DNA of 6,063 bases from an uncultured Verrucomicrobiota bacterium (GCA_947305825.1 CAMZET010000096.1:1-6063); one strand, 5' to 3'; counted from the stretch's first letter, positions 1 through 5,969 are shown. Numbers and translations are program-made. The notes: generated by a model from the letters alone, not told the origin.

Positions 1-278
1 CGCGACACCGCGAATTGCTCGCGAGTACCGAATTACTTGCGCATATTATACCATATTTCGCCGCCTCGCACTTGGTGCGCCTGTCAAGCGCCGCAGTCGG
101 CGAAGAAGCGAAGTGGACACGCATCCCACTGTCTCCACCGCCACTTCTCCCAGTTCAAGCACCGACGCAGTCCATCGCACCACGACTGCAGTAATTTGAT
201 ACGAGGACTCCGGCCAGCCGTTCCCCCCGTAACCCGGTGGCAATATTCCAGGTGCACTGAAAATTAGGGCGCGTCCAC
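1..278. other. Non-coding region upstream of the operon
   Basis: I see no credible gene in this stretch. The open frames crossing it lack recognisable domains, have Arg/Pro/Ser-rich compositions and no ribosome binding site. It carries no tRNA-like T-arm, no SRP-RNA or tmRNA signature and no terminator with a T-run. The only structured elements are a small hairpin (CGCAC/GTGCG, 67-79) and a leftward extended -10 sequence at 45-53. The simplest reading is a divergent intergenic region, with a leftward gene lying beyond position 1, but that gene is not visible here. Confidence 0.5.
45..53 (-). promoter_or_regulatory. Possible leftward extended -10 promoter
   Basis: Read on the minus strand this is TGGTATAAT: a perfect TATAAT preceded by a TGn extended -10. 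There is no good -35 at 16-18 bases upstream (best is AAGTGC), which extended -10 promoters can tolerate. The predicted start is near 38, so any transcript runs off the left edge. An ATG at 44-42 is followed at once by a stop and is not a gene start. The call rests on the -10 sequence alone. Confidence 0.35.
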
Positions 279-307
279 TTGCGAGAAGTGCGCGGATTTG
301 GTAAAAT
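279..307 (+). promoter_or_regulatory. Promoter of the nadC-coaX operon
   Basis: A -35 of TTGCGA (279-284, 4 of 6 to consensus) is followed by a 17-base spacer and a -10 of TAAAAT (302-307, 5 of 6). The TGG directly before it gives an extended -10 (TGn). The predicted +1 is 314, the A of an in-frame ATG, so the transcript could be leaderless. The block GGATTTGGTAAAAT (294-307) is repeated exactly in the promoter of the right-hand minus-strand gene (5941-5954). An inverted repeat CACTT/AAGTG (276-290) overlaps the -35. Confidence 0.6.
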
Positions 308-313
308 ATGGCC

Positions 314-571
314 ATGAGCATGAAAAAACCAATGGTAATCAAGAAGCCTGGCGGCGGTGCCGGGATTCCGGCTCCAGCGGCCTCCGGCGGTGCCACAATC
401 GCCGATCGTTTCAAGCTGGAACCCGCTTCCGCAGCGGCCCCGGCCAAGGGGGGCACTGTAAACAAGACGGCTGCGCTCATCGCGCTGCTGGCCGCGTTCG
501 CGGCGCTTGTCGTTTCCGGCGCTTTGACGTTCATCCTCTATCAGCACTGGCAGTTCCTGATGCCGGCTTGA
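314..571 (+). CDS. Small single-span membrane protein, unknown function
   Basis: I do not recognise a named family. The product is about 85 residues (87 if translation starts at 308). It has three parts: a basic N-terminus with several Lys-Lys pairs, a low-complexity Gly/Ala/Pro linker with a short charged segment (around DRFKLE), and one strongly hydrophobic helix at about residues 52-75, followed by roughly ten residues ending in MPA. The positive-inside rule predicts N-terminus in the cytoplasm and a short tail outside. Three in-frame ATGs lie at 308, 314 and 320, and none has a Shine-Dalgarno. I chose 314 because the promoter's predicted +1 falls on it; 308 would lie upstream of the transcript. 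The gene ends 8 bases before nadC, so it is probably co-transcribed. The hydrophobic helix and tight linkage argue for a real gene; its role is unknown. Confidence 0.65.
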   Translation: MSMKKPMVIKKPGGGAGIPAPAASGGATIADRFKLEPASAAAPAKGGTVNKTAALIALLAAFAALVVSGALTFILYQHWQFLMPA

Positions 572-579
572 CGAGAACG

Positions 580-1476
580 ATGGCTTCCAGACTGAAGGAC
601 GTAATGCGTTCCGCGCGGGCGCAGGCTGCTGTGAGGCTTGCGCTGGAGGAGGATTTGTGTCCGGAGGGCGAAAGCGTCTTCCTGGACGCGACGAGCGAGG
701 CGCTTGTTGATTCTGCGGCGGTAGCCACCGGCGAAATTCACCCTAAAGGGAGCGGGTGCGTCGTGGCCGGAGCCACCGTCGCGCGCGCCGTGATGAAGAC
801 CGTCGACCCTTCCGTGCGCGTCAAGATTCTGCGCAAGGACGGTGAATGGGCAGAGGACGGAGAGCAAATCCTGACGTTCCGCGGCAGCGCGAAGAGCATC
901 CTGAAGGCGGAGCGCACCGCGCTCAACTTCATGCAGAGGATGTGCGCGACGGCGACGCTCGCAAGGCGTTTCGTGGATGCCACCAAAGAGTTCGGGACGC
1001 TCATACTCGACACGCGCAAGACGACGCCGGGATTGAGGGTGTTCGAGAAGTACGCGGTGCTCTGCGGCGGCGGTTCCAACCACCGGATGGGGATGTACGA
1101 CCGTGTGCTGATGAAGGACAACCACCGCCGGCTGTGGCGCGGCGGCGACCCGAACGCGCTCGACCAGGCCGTGTTCACCGCCCGCAAGGCGTTCCCGCGC
1201 CTGCCTGTCGAAGTCGAGGTCGAGAGCCTGGAGGAATGCGCAAGCGCCCTCCGCGCAAAGCCGGAATGGATAATGCTCGACAACATGTCCTGCGGCGACA
1301 TGGAGAAGTGCGTTGCCATGTGCCGCGGGACGCGCACGAAAACGGAGGCTTCCGGCGGCATTACACTGGAAAGGGCCAGGAAGGTCGCCGCGACGGGCGT
1401 CACCGCCATTTCGCTTGGCTGCCTCACGCACAGCGCCGGCTCCGTGGACCTTTCCCTCGAATGGAGCGCGACATGA
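580..1476 (+). CDS. nadC: Nicotinate-nucleotide pyrophosphorylase (quinolinate phosphoribosyltransferase)
   Basis: This cytoplasmic enzyme converts quinolinate and PRPP to nicotinate mononucleotide, CO2 and pyrophosphate, the entry step from de novo quinolinate into NAD. The 298-residue product has the usual family length. The N-terminal sandwich domain is followed by the alpha/beta barrel with the family's landmarks: ERTALNFMQ (111-119), DTRKTTPGLR (144-153), Lys157, the Gly- and His-rich segment GGGSNHRMGMYD (163-174) continuing to LMKDNH, the acidic strand VEVEVES (209-215), MLDNMS (232-237), EASGGI (256-261) and a final ISLG-LTHS (277-285). These include the basic residues that bind quinolinate and the acidic ones that bind PRPP/Mg in characterised members. 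The start at 580 fits the homologous N-terminus; the frame stays open to 298, but that would swallow the preceding gene. The Shine-Dalgarno is weak, so translation may be coupled to the upstream gene 8 bases away. The stop overlaps the coaX start by 4 bases. Confidence 0.95.
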   Translation: MASRLKDVMRSARAQAAVRLALEEDLCPEGESVFLDATSEALVDSAAVATGEIHPKGSGCVVAGATVARAVMKTVDPSVRVKILRKDGEWAEDGEQILTFRGSAKSILKAERTALNFMQRMCATATLARRFVDATKEFGTLILDTRKTTPGLRVFEKYAVLCGGGSNHRMGMYDRVLMKDNHRRLWRGGDPNALDQAVFTARKAFPRLPVEVEVESLEECASALRAKPEWIMLDNMSCGDMEKCVAMCRGTRTKTEASGGITLERARKVAATGVTAISLGCLTHSAGSVDLSLEWSAT

Positions 1477-2399
1477 GCCTGGTTGTCGTAGACGTGGGGA
1501 ACACTTCGACCGCCGTCGGCATCTGGACCAAGGGTGACGTCAAATACATAAAGCACTGCGACGGAGGTTTCGAAGAAGCGAGCCGCGCCGTCGACGAATT
1601 GCTGATGATTTCGACGAGCCAGACCTTGCGCCGCTCCCTCCAGCCGCTGCTGGGATATTCGTCCGTGGTTCCCAAGGCGGACCGCAAGTGGAAGCAGTTC
1701 GCGAAGTCGCGCGGGCTCGAGCTTCTCAACGTCTCGTGCGATATGTTCGAGAAGACGGAAAGCGGCGCTCTGGCGCGCAAGATTCCGCACATCGCGCCGC
1801 CGTCTCCGAAGAAGCGCCCCTCTGAACCGCAAGACGCGGACGACGAGCCAGACGCGGCAGAGCCGCCGGCGCCGTCTGCGGACGCCGCAGCCGGCGACCC
1901 CGTCTGGCTCCGCATCGACTACCCGGCTCCCGAGACCATCGGCGCGGACCGACTGGCCGACGCCGCCGGCGCTGTCGCCAGATACGGCGCTCCGGTCATG
2001 GTCCTGGACATGGGCACCGCCTTTACCGCCGCCGTCATCACCGCCAACGGCGCCTGGCACGGCGGCGTCATCGCCCCGGGTCTCCCGGCCATGCGCGACT
2101 ATCTCGCCGAACGCACCGCCAAACTCCCAAAAATCGACTTGAACCGCCCAAACGTCCCGAAGTTCGCCCATTCGACCGAGGATGCCATGTTCCTTGGCGC
2201 AATCATCGGCTTCAAGGGCCTCGTCCGTGAAATAGTCTCCTATCTCCGCAACGTCTACGGCGAAGATTTCCGCATCGTGGCGACCGGCGGCTTCGCCCGC
2301 CGTTTCGTCAGGCAGCTCGACCTGCCTATGATATACGACTCCAATCTGACGCTCTTCGGCATTGGAGTGCTGGCTCTCGGCGATGCCGCGACCGCATAG
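1473..2399 (+). CDS. coaX: Type III pantothenate kinase
   Basis: This enzyme phosphorylates pantothenate with ATP, the first step of CoA synthesis. It belongs to the ASKHA-fold CoaX class, which typically needs a monovalent cation and is not inhibited by CoA. Motifs in the 308-residue product are the N-terminal phosphate loop DVGNTST (7-13), PETIGADR (153-160) with the conserved Asp-Arg of the active site, LDMGTAFTA (179-187), the glycine-rich HGGVIAPG (196-203), a STEDA segment (234-238) and the ATGGFA adenosine motif (270-275). Typical family members are about 255 residues. The extra length is mainly a charged, Pro/Ala-rich insert at about 108-142, just before the pantothenate-binding half. 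A GGAG (1463-1466) sits 6 bases before the ATG, and the ATGA overlap with nadC implies translational coupling. In many bacteria birA lies between nadC and coaX; here it does not. Nothing suggests inactivation, since all core motifs are intact. Confidence 0.92.
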   Translation: MSLVVVDVGNTSTAVGIWTKGDVKYIKHCDGGFEEASRAVDELLMISTSQTLRRSLQPLLGYSSVVPKADRKWKQFAKSRGLELLNVSCDMFEKTESGALARKIPHIAPPSPKKRPSEPQDADDEPDAAEPPAPSADAAAGDPVWLRIDYPAPETIGADRLADAAGAVARYGAPVMVLDMGTAFTAAVITANGAWHGGVIAPGLPAMRDYLAERTAKLPKIDLNRPNVPKFAHSTEDAMFLGAIIGFKGLVREIVSYLRNVYGEDFRIVATGGFARRFVRQLDLPMIYDSNLTLFGIGVLALGDAATA

Positions 2400-2418
2400 A
2401 TAATTCCTGCCATACGCC

Positions 2419-2943
2419 ATGAAACTCCTGCTGCCGATTTTCGCCCTCCTGCCGCTCTGCCTGGCAATGCCGGGCTGCGGCCCGTTCTGGGTAGACCCGT
2501 ATATCACCGTCCAGGAAAGCCACCTCAACTGGATTGAGATACACTACTACACCAACATAAATTCGCAGCCGGTCAAGCGCACTTCCGTGTTCATCAACGG
2601 CGCCGGCCACGTCGAGGTCAGGAAAGGCACCAGCGAACTCGTCTCCAACGACTTCGCAAAGCGCAACAACTCCTCCGAATGGGCCAAAATCCGCACCCAG
2701 CGTAAAACGGCCGACCCGAAGCACGTAAACGACATCTTCCAGCATCTCGTGAACCACGGCCTTCTCGACCGCGAGAAGAATTTCAAGGCCGCCAAAAACC
2801 CGCGCAAAGACGCCTTTCTGGCCGTCAAAGCCAACATCAGCAACTACACGTATTCGGAACGCGACAACATCTTCGAAGTCGATCCCGACCTTGCGGAGCA
2901 GCTGCTGGATGTAGTGCGCGAATTCGTAAACCCGCTCATGTGA
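2419..2943 (+). CDS. Putative exported protein or lipoprotein, unknown function
   Basis: I do not recognise a named family. The 174-residue product begins MKLLLPIFALLPLCLAMPGC, a lysine then a hydrophobic core with Cys20 placed like a lipobox cysteine. The lipobox is imperfect: Met-Pro-Gly precedes the cysteine, where Leu-Ala/Ser-Gly/Ala is usual, so it may be a lipoprotein or cleaved by signal peptidase I. The mature part is soluble and polar. It has an aromatic beta-like stretch (35-65, with WIEIHYYTN) and then a Lys/Asn-rich, mostly helical region containing NDIFQHLVNHGLLDRE (104-119), and ends with an amphipathic helix (about 155-170). There are no catalytic motifs. It starts 19 bases after coaX without a visible Shine-Dalgarno and is followed after 35 bases by the membrane/lysozyme gene, so it is probably in the same transcript and acts at the envelope. 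Confidence 0.7.
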   Translation: MKLLLPIFALLPLCLAMPGCGPFWVDPYITVQESHLNWIEIHYYTNINSQPVKRTSVFINGAGHVEVRKGTSELVSNDFAKRNNSSEWAKIRTQRKTADPKHVNDIFQHLVNHGLLDREKNFKAAKNPRKDAFLAVKANISNYTYSERDNIFEVDPDLAEQLLDVVREFVNPLM

Positions 2944-2966
2944 CAGGCGGCGGCGCAAGCCGCGCC

Positions 2967-2974
2967 AAAGGAGG
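2967..2974 (+). promoter_or_regulatory. Strong Shine-Dalgarno fixing the start at 2979
   Basis: AAAGGAGG lies 4 bases before the ATG at 2979. An in-frame GTG at 2940 would place the ribosome binding site inside the coding region and overlap the previous gene's stop, so 2979 is the better start. The spacer is slightly short, but this is one of only two full GGAGG sites associated with gene starts in the window. Confidence 0.75.
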
Positions 2975-2978
2975 TCCG

Positions 2979-4400
2979 ATGCAAGCCGCGAACGCCAGGG
3001 AAGTACGGAAATTGACATGGTGGATGTTGTGGAAGGGGCGCTGTTTCATGCGTTTCATGTCGGTGCTGGGCTTGTTCTGGCTCGCCGGATTGCTTGTGCA
3101 GAACCTGGTGTGCGCGCCGCTCGTCGAAGCGGCGCTGCCGGGCGACCTGACGGCGGCCTTGGCGGAAATCCAGAAGGGCGCGGTCGTCGCGCCAGAAGAG
3201 CTGCTGCGCCTGGCCAAGGGCGCTTCTGCCCTGCGCGCCGTCCCCGTCCTGGCCTTCAACGCTTTCCTGAACTTCGTCCTCACCGGCTCGCTGGCCTTCG
3301 CATTCGCGAAATTGTCGCTGAACGCCCTTGACGGGCCAAGTTCGTTTTCCATGTGGGTCTGGGGGCGCGATGCGCTCTCCGGCCTGAAGACGCCGTTCGC
3401 CACCGCCTGGCTTGCCTTCCGCATATGGGTGCAGATGTTCCTGTGGACTTTGCTGCTTGTCGTGCCGGGATTGGTGGCGTTCTACCGCTACCGTTTCGCG
3501 TGGCGCGTCTTTGCCGACCATCCCGATTGGCCGGCGGGCAAATGCATTGCCGAAAGCGCGCGGATGATAAAAGGCTACAAGCGTCTCAGTCTCTCGATGG
3601 ATTTCGCCTATTGGCGCGGGATGCTGCTGTGCCTGTCGTTGTATTTGACCGTCGTCGCCTGCATGGTGGCAAGCGCGTTCGTCGAAGGCGGGGCGAATGC
3701 GATTTTGGCGGCCGTCGCGTCCGCCGCCACTTTCGCGATGTTTCCCGCGATGCTAGTGCTGTGTTTCGGCATAACGCTGGCGCAATCGTTCCTTTACCGG
3801 CTTGTCAAGCCAGTGCCCGGCACGACGATGGGGCGTGCGTGCGAGCAGGTGAGCGAGCGCATGGCGGCAATCAAGGCGGCGGAGGCGTCGTCGGAAGCGT
3901 CGTCGTCCGGCGCTGCGGGGCATATGCGCAATCGCCTGTCCGCGTTTGTCGTGGGCGCTGGCGTCGCGATTTTCGCAGCGGCGCCGGGCGAGGCGGCGGC
4001 GGGCGTGAATCTCCCGGCGCGTGAGTGGGCGATGGTCCGACAGCTTGCGGTGAACTACGAACTTGGCGAAGAGCAGACGTGGCTGCTCGCGGCGATACGC
4101 CGCCACGAGAACGGGCGAGCGGGGCTGGAGTTCGGCATCGGCGGCCCGATGAACTCCGGGCATCCGGCTCATCGCTACCGCGACGGCTTCAAGTCATTCT
4201 ACATTCAAGGGTCCTGGGCCGCCGGCACCGTAAAGAGGCACTTCCGCGGCGACTACGACGCTTTCGGCAAGCGCTACTGCCCCGTTTCGCCTGGCGCCTG
4301 GGCCACCCGCGTAAGATTCCTCGTGCGAAAGCTCAAACAGGAGAACGGCAACCGCCTTCCGGGCGTGCGCCCGCCGAAACGCAATATCGATTTCCCCTGA
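2979..4400 (+). CDS. DUF975-like membrane protein fused to a lysozyme/transglycosylase-like domain
   Basis: The 473-residue product has two parts. Residues 1-275 are a multi-span membrane domain with hydrophobic segments at about 23-44, 88-112, 145-170, 212-235 and 240-272. The stretch LVVPGLVAFYRYRFAW (160-175), then ADHPDW, an Ala-Ser-Arg-Met-Ile-Lys-Gly segment (192-199) and a later DFAYWRG, matches the pattern I know for DUF975 (YciC-like) integral membrane proteins, whose function is unknown. A Ser/Ala-rich, positively charged linker (about 276-318) leads to a final hydrophobic helix (319-335) and an Ala-Gly-rich cleavage-like site. Residues 342-462 resemble phage and bacterial lysozyme-like proteins: an alpha-helical lead, then RRHENGRAGLEFGIG (374-388) with Glu377 as the candidate catalytic acid, and a late SPGAW segment (437-441). 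Topology with the linker inside places the enzyme domain outside, where peptidoglycan is. The domain calls are from memory of family patterns; catalysis is inferred. It closes the plus-strand operon. Confidence 0.75.
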   Translation: MQAANAREVRKLTWWMLWKGRCFMRFMSVLGLFWLAGLLVQNLVCAPLVEAALPGDLTAALAEIQKGAVVAPEELLRLAKGASALRAVPVLAFNAFLNFVLTGSLAFAFAKLSLNALDGPSSFSMWVWGRDALSGLKTPFATAWLAFRIWVQMFLWTLLLVVPGLVAFYRYRFAWRVFADHPDWPAGKCIAESARMIKGYKRLSLSMDFAYWRGMLLCLSLYLTVVACMVASAFVEGGANAILAAVASAATFAMFPAMLVLCFGITLAQSFLYRLVKPVPGTTMGRACEQVSERMAAIKAAEASSEASSSGAAGHMRNRLSAFVVGAGVAIFAAAPGEAAAGVNLPAREWAMVRQLAVNYELGEEQTWLLAAIRRHENGRAGLEFGIGGPMNSGHPAHRYRDGFKSFYIQGSWAAGTVKRHFRGDYDAFGKRYCPVSPGAWATRVRFLVRKLKQENGNRLPGVRPPKRNIDFP

Positions 4401-4405
4401 CCAAC

Positions 4406-4454
4406 GCAACCGCCGCCGCAGCAACCGCCGCAGCAACTGCCGCAGCAGCAGCGG
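4406..4454. repeat. Short tandem repeat, 12-base unit (CAGCAACCGCCG)
   Basis: Units CAGCAACCGCCG (4419-4430) and CAGCAACTGCCG (4431-4442) differ by one base. They are preceded by GCAACCGCCG (4406-4415) and followed by a degenerate CAGCAGCAGCGG (4443-4454). The tract begins six bases after the stop of the plus-strand gene. It contains no T-run and makes no strong hairpin, so I do not call it a terminator. Slippage is the likely origin. Confidence 0.7.
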
Positions 4455-4467
4455 AGCGCATCCTCGC

Positions 4468-4507
4468 GCCTTCAGTCGCCTCCAGCCGCCTCCAGCCGCC
4501 TTCAGTC
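4468..4507. repeat. Tandem repeat, four 10-base units at the 3' end of the minus-strand gene
   Basis: Four contiguous decamers occur in the order GCCTTCAGTC, GCCTCCAGCC, GCCTCCAGCC, GCCTTCAGTC, so the outer pair and the inner pair are each identical. The last unit (4498-4507) contains the stop codon and final codons of the minus-strand nuclease gene, suggesting that the gene's terminal sequence was the source or target of duplication. No intrinsic terminator for either converging gene is visible in 4401-4501. Confidence 0.75.
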
Positions 4508-5908
4508 GAAATCGAACGAATATGTTTCGCCGCTCTTCGGGGCGACGGCTCGCGGTATGCCCAAATCCTTCAGCAGTTCCACCATCGCGCCGACCTTCTC
4601 GCTCTCGCCGTGCACCGCGAATGCGTAGCGCACGTTGTCCTTGACCTCCCGCAGCCAGTCCGTCAGTCCGGCGCGGTCGGCGTGCGCGGACAGCGCGTTT
4701 ATCACCTCCACCTGCGCCTTAAGCGCGATTTCCTCGCCAAGCACGCGAATCTTCTCGCGCTTCTCGACGACTCGCCTTCCCAGCGTGTTCTCGGCCTGGA
4801 AGCCGACAATCAATATGATGTTGTCCTCGTCTTGGGCGCAGTGCTTGAGGTGGTGCAGGACGCGGCCGCCCTCGCACATCCCGGACGCGGCGATGATAAT
4901 CATGGGGCCGGGCATCTCGTTTAGCGCCATCGAGTCCTGCGGTGTGCCGACGAACGTCATGCCGGGGAACACGAGAGGGTCCCTCCCGGCGGCGAGCATC
5001 CGCCGTGCTTCGTCGTTGTACACCTCGCGGTGGTTCGCGTAGATGCGCGTCGCTTTCTGCGAAAGCGGCGAATCGATGTAGAGCCTGATTTCGCGCGGCA
5101 CCTTGCCCTTGTCGAGGAGGCGGTTGAGATAGTAGATGATTTGCTGCGTCCGGCCCACGGAAAACGCAGGAATCAGCAGTTTGGAGTTGTGCCTGTCGAT
5201 GTATCGGAGGTATTTCTCTAGCCTGAGTTCGACGTCGTCGGCGGAGGGGTGGAAGCGGTCGGCGTAGGTGGATTCGACGAGCAGGATGTCCGCGCCGGCT
5301 GGGTATTCGAAATGGCGGAGTATGGGCTGGTCTGGCTGGCCGAGGTCGCCGGAGAAGAGGATGCGGTGGTCGCGGCCGCGGTCGCCGCGCACGTCGAGCT
5401 GCACGAGCGCCGAGCCCAGTATGTGGCCGGCGTTGAAGAATTCCAGCGTGATGCCGCGGGCGATTTCACGCGGCTGGTGCATGTGCACAGGCGTGAAAAG
5501 CGCCATCAGCGCATCCACGTCGCATTCCTCGTACAGCGGCTCGAACAGGTGCTTGCCATCTCGGCGCCGCGCCTTGTTGATGTATTCCAGGTCTCGCCGC
5601 TGCAGAAAGCACGAGTCGCGCAGCATCACGTCGCACAATTCCATCGTCGACTGCCGGGCGAATACGCGCCCGCGGAATCCCTGCCGCACCAGCTGCGGCA
5701 GATTCCCCGAATGGTCTATGTGCGAGTGCGAAAGTATCACGTAGTCGATTTTCGCCGGGTCTACGGGCAGGTTTCGGTTTTTCTCGAACGCCTCCTTTCG
5801 GTGTCCCTGATAGAGCCCGCAGTCAAGCAGTATCCTCTTGCCGTTAGCCTCGACAAGGTGCATTGAGCCGGTTGTGGTTTGCGCCGCTCCGTAGAACGTT
5901 ATCTTCAT
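4502..5908 (-). CDS. Beta-CASP metallo-beta-lactamase RNA nuclease
   Basis: This 468-residue protein belongs to the MBL-fold/beta-CASP family related to CPSF73 and to bacterial and archaeal RNA exo/endonucleases such as T. thermophilus TTHA0252; it presumably processes or degrades RNA in the cytoplasm. Zinc-site motifs are complete: HSHIDH (61-66), His161 in GHILGSA, Asp188 in SGDLGQ, and the late His433 in HGE. Beta-CASP marks are ESTYADR (212-218, motif A), PAFSVGRTQ (247-255), ASGMCEGGR (341-349) and SAHAD (407-411, with His409). The length is typical of the family. The start at 5908 (MKITFYGA) is chosen because AAAGGAGG (5915-5922) sits 6 bases upstream. The frame is open to a TTG at 5950, but the promoter's -10 overlaps that position. 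It stands alone in the window with its own strong promoter and converges on the operon. The exact substrate and polarity cannot be read from sequence. Confidence 0.92.
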   Translation of the reverse strand: MKITFYGAAQTTTGSMHLVEANGKRILLDCGLYQGHRKEAFEKNRNLPVDPAKIDYVILSHSHIDHSGNLPQLVRQGFRGRVFARQSTMELCDVMLRDSCFLQRRDLEYINKARRRDGKHLFEPLYEECDVDALMALFTPVHMHQPREIARGITLEFFNAGHILGSALVQLDVRGDRGRDHRILFSGDLGQPDQPILRHFEYPAGADILLVESTYADRFHPSADDVELRLEKYLRYIDRHNSKLLIPAFSVGRTQQIIYYLNRLLDKGKVPREIRLYIDSPLSQKATRIYANHREVYNDEARRMLAAGRDPLVFPGMTFVGTPQDSMALNEMPGPMIIIAASGMCEGGRVLHHLKHCAQDEDNIILIVGFQAENTLGRRVVEKREKIRVLGEEIALKAQVEVINALSAHADRAGLTDWLREVKDNVRYAFAVHGESEKVGAMVELLKDLGIPRAVAPKSGETYSFDFD

Positions 5909-5914
5909 GCCCCG

Positions 5915-5922
5915 CCTCCTTT
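5915..5922 (-). promoter_or_regulatory. Shine-Dalgarno of the beta-CASP nuclease gene
   Basis: On the minus strand this reads AAAGGAGG, 6 bases before the ATG at 5908, which is ideal spacing. It decides the start against the in-frame TTG 42 bases upstream. Confidence 0.85.
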
Positions 5923-5940
5923 CATTTGCCTTGTACTCCA

Positions 5941-5969
5941 ATTTTACCAAATCCCACTCCGCCGGTCAA
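5941..5969 (-). promoter_or_regulatory. Near-consensus promoter of the beta-CASP nuclease gene
   Basis: On the minus strand: -35 TTGACC (5969-5964, 5 of 6), a 17-base spacer, and -10 TAAAAT (5946-5941, 5 of 6) with TGG immediately before it, an extended -10. The predicted start is about 5934, giving a leader of about 25 bases that just includes the Shine-Dalgarno. The block GGATTTGGTAAAAT is identical to the operon promoter at 294-307. An A9 tract (5995-6003) lies about 61-69 bases upstream of the predicted start and might bend the DNA. Confidence 0.7.

Noticed and set aside
67..79. Hairpin CGCAC-TTG-GTGCG as a terminator or RNA element
   Set aside because: The 5-base stem is short, has no T-run and lies in GC-rich DNA where such hairpins arise by chance.
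150..165. tRNA-like T-loop (GTTCAAGC)
   Set aside because: The flanks do not pair into a T-stem, and no anticodon arm or acceptor stem can be built around it.
276..290. Inverted repeat CACTT/AAGTG over the -35 as an operator
   Set aside because: Five-base arms are too short to support a regulator site without conservation. It is noted only in the promoter entry.
46..534. 162-codon minus-strand frame through the upstream region
   Set aside because: It runs antisense to the small membrane protein and the operon promoter, with no ribosome binding site or domain. Its hydrophobic part mirrors the opposite strand.
298..579. N-terminal extension of nadC to position 298
   Set aside because: It would read through the upstream gene in another frame. 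The translated extension is Arg/Gly-rich and unlike NadC, whose normal N-terminus fits position 580.
846..1472. Upstream extension of the coaX frame
   Set aside because: It overlaps nadC in a shadow frame. The CoaX N-terminal phosphate motif begins six residues after the ATG at 1473, which has its own GGAG.
738..2528. 596-codon open frame on the minus strand across nadC and coaX
   Set aside because: It lies antisense to two enzymes with complete family motifs, has low-complexity Arg/Gly/Ala/Val-rich sequence and no recognisable domain. Long antisense frames are common in GC-rich genes.
4025..4924. Plus-strand 299-codon frame bridging the fused gene, the repeats and the nuclease gene
   Set aside because: It is out of frame with the fused gene and antisense to the nuclease. 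The composition is Arg/Ala-rich and it has no motif.
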